A stretch of 6,018 nucleotides of DNA, from positions 1 through 6,018 of the forward strand of contig JADFWI010000171.1 in assembly GCA_015222985.1 (NCBI GenBank), written 5' to 3'. Under the pieces are notes generated by a model. The model made no database searches. It was given only the letters and a program-made list of their open reading frames with translations, and was not told the DNA's origin. Below, in pieces: positions 5,956 to 6,018 of the stretch. The DNA is from Pseudomonadota bacterium. Lineage in GTDB: Bacteria; Desulfobacterota; Desulfobacteria; Desulfobacterales; C00003060. Position numbers and translations under genes: made by a program. The number at the start of each line of letters is the position of its first letter. Position 1 is the stretch's first letter.

Positions 5956-6018
5956 AATTTGACCTTATGTCACACTTTGTCAATTTATTCTGAAAATATG
6001 CTCTCTGTCCTTTGTTAA

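Noticed and set aside
5954..6016. Possible C-terminal end of a minus-strand gene entering from the right (20 codons, stop touching the terminator)
   Set aside because: The placement before the hairpin is suggestive, but 20 AT-rich codons with no motif are not enough to support a gene.

Overview
The window suggests a Gram-negative bacterium, most likely a deltaproteobacterium (Desulfobacterota, for example a sulfate reducer). This is inferred from the RND/NodT/lipoprotein-adaptor gene set, the style of the IS91-type and IS1634-type transposase fragments, and a TTCGATG tandem heptamer of a kind I associate with intergenic DNA of that group. No rRNA or other marker gene is present, so the taxonomic call is tentative. 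By eye, bases 1-4850 are of even, moderate GC content, about 4900-5400 is more GC-rich, and about 5500-6018 is clearly more AT-rich.

Layout. Everything recognisable in bases 1-4848 lies on the minus strand and forms a tripartite efflux operon, transcribed right to left. First comes an outer-membrane channel lipoprotein of the NodT/TolC type (3196-4848). After a 119-base gap comes a periplasmic adaptor lipoprotein (membrane fusion protein, 1943-3076). The inner-membrane RND permease follows (start at 1946, running off the left edge) and overlaps the adaptor by ATGA. The three proteins should assemble into a proton-driven pump spanning the envelope. The permease N-terminus resembles the TriC/MexK-like branch of the HAE1 RND family. 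The substrate cannot be read from the sequence, and no regulator gene is in the window.

Upstream of the operon (4911-5256, minus strand) is a broken gene. It has an excellent ribosome binding site, an intact Sec signal peptide and about 75 residues of mature N-terminus. It then runs into a stop, while a neighbouring frame continues with a Gly/Arg-rich tail. This looks like the two ends of a longer secreted protein joined out of frame by an internal deletion. A short hydrophobic peptide fragment (5318-5371) sits just before it.

Bases 5400-6018 are a graveyard of mobile elements. They hold a C-terminal fragment of an IS91-type transposase (minus strand, 5518-5724), four tandem TTCGATG-type heptamers (5731-5758), a fragment of an IS1634-type DDE transposase on the plus strand (5771-5911), and a strong hairpin with a T-tract on the minus strand (5924-5955) that reads as a terminator. 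I found no intact novel system. The points most worth a second look are the deletion-fused secreted gene, the two transposase scars meeting at the heptamer tract, and the Asp-to-Asn change in the permease's proton-relay motif.
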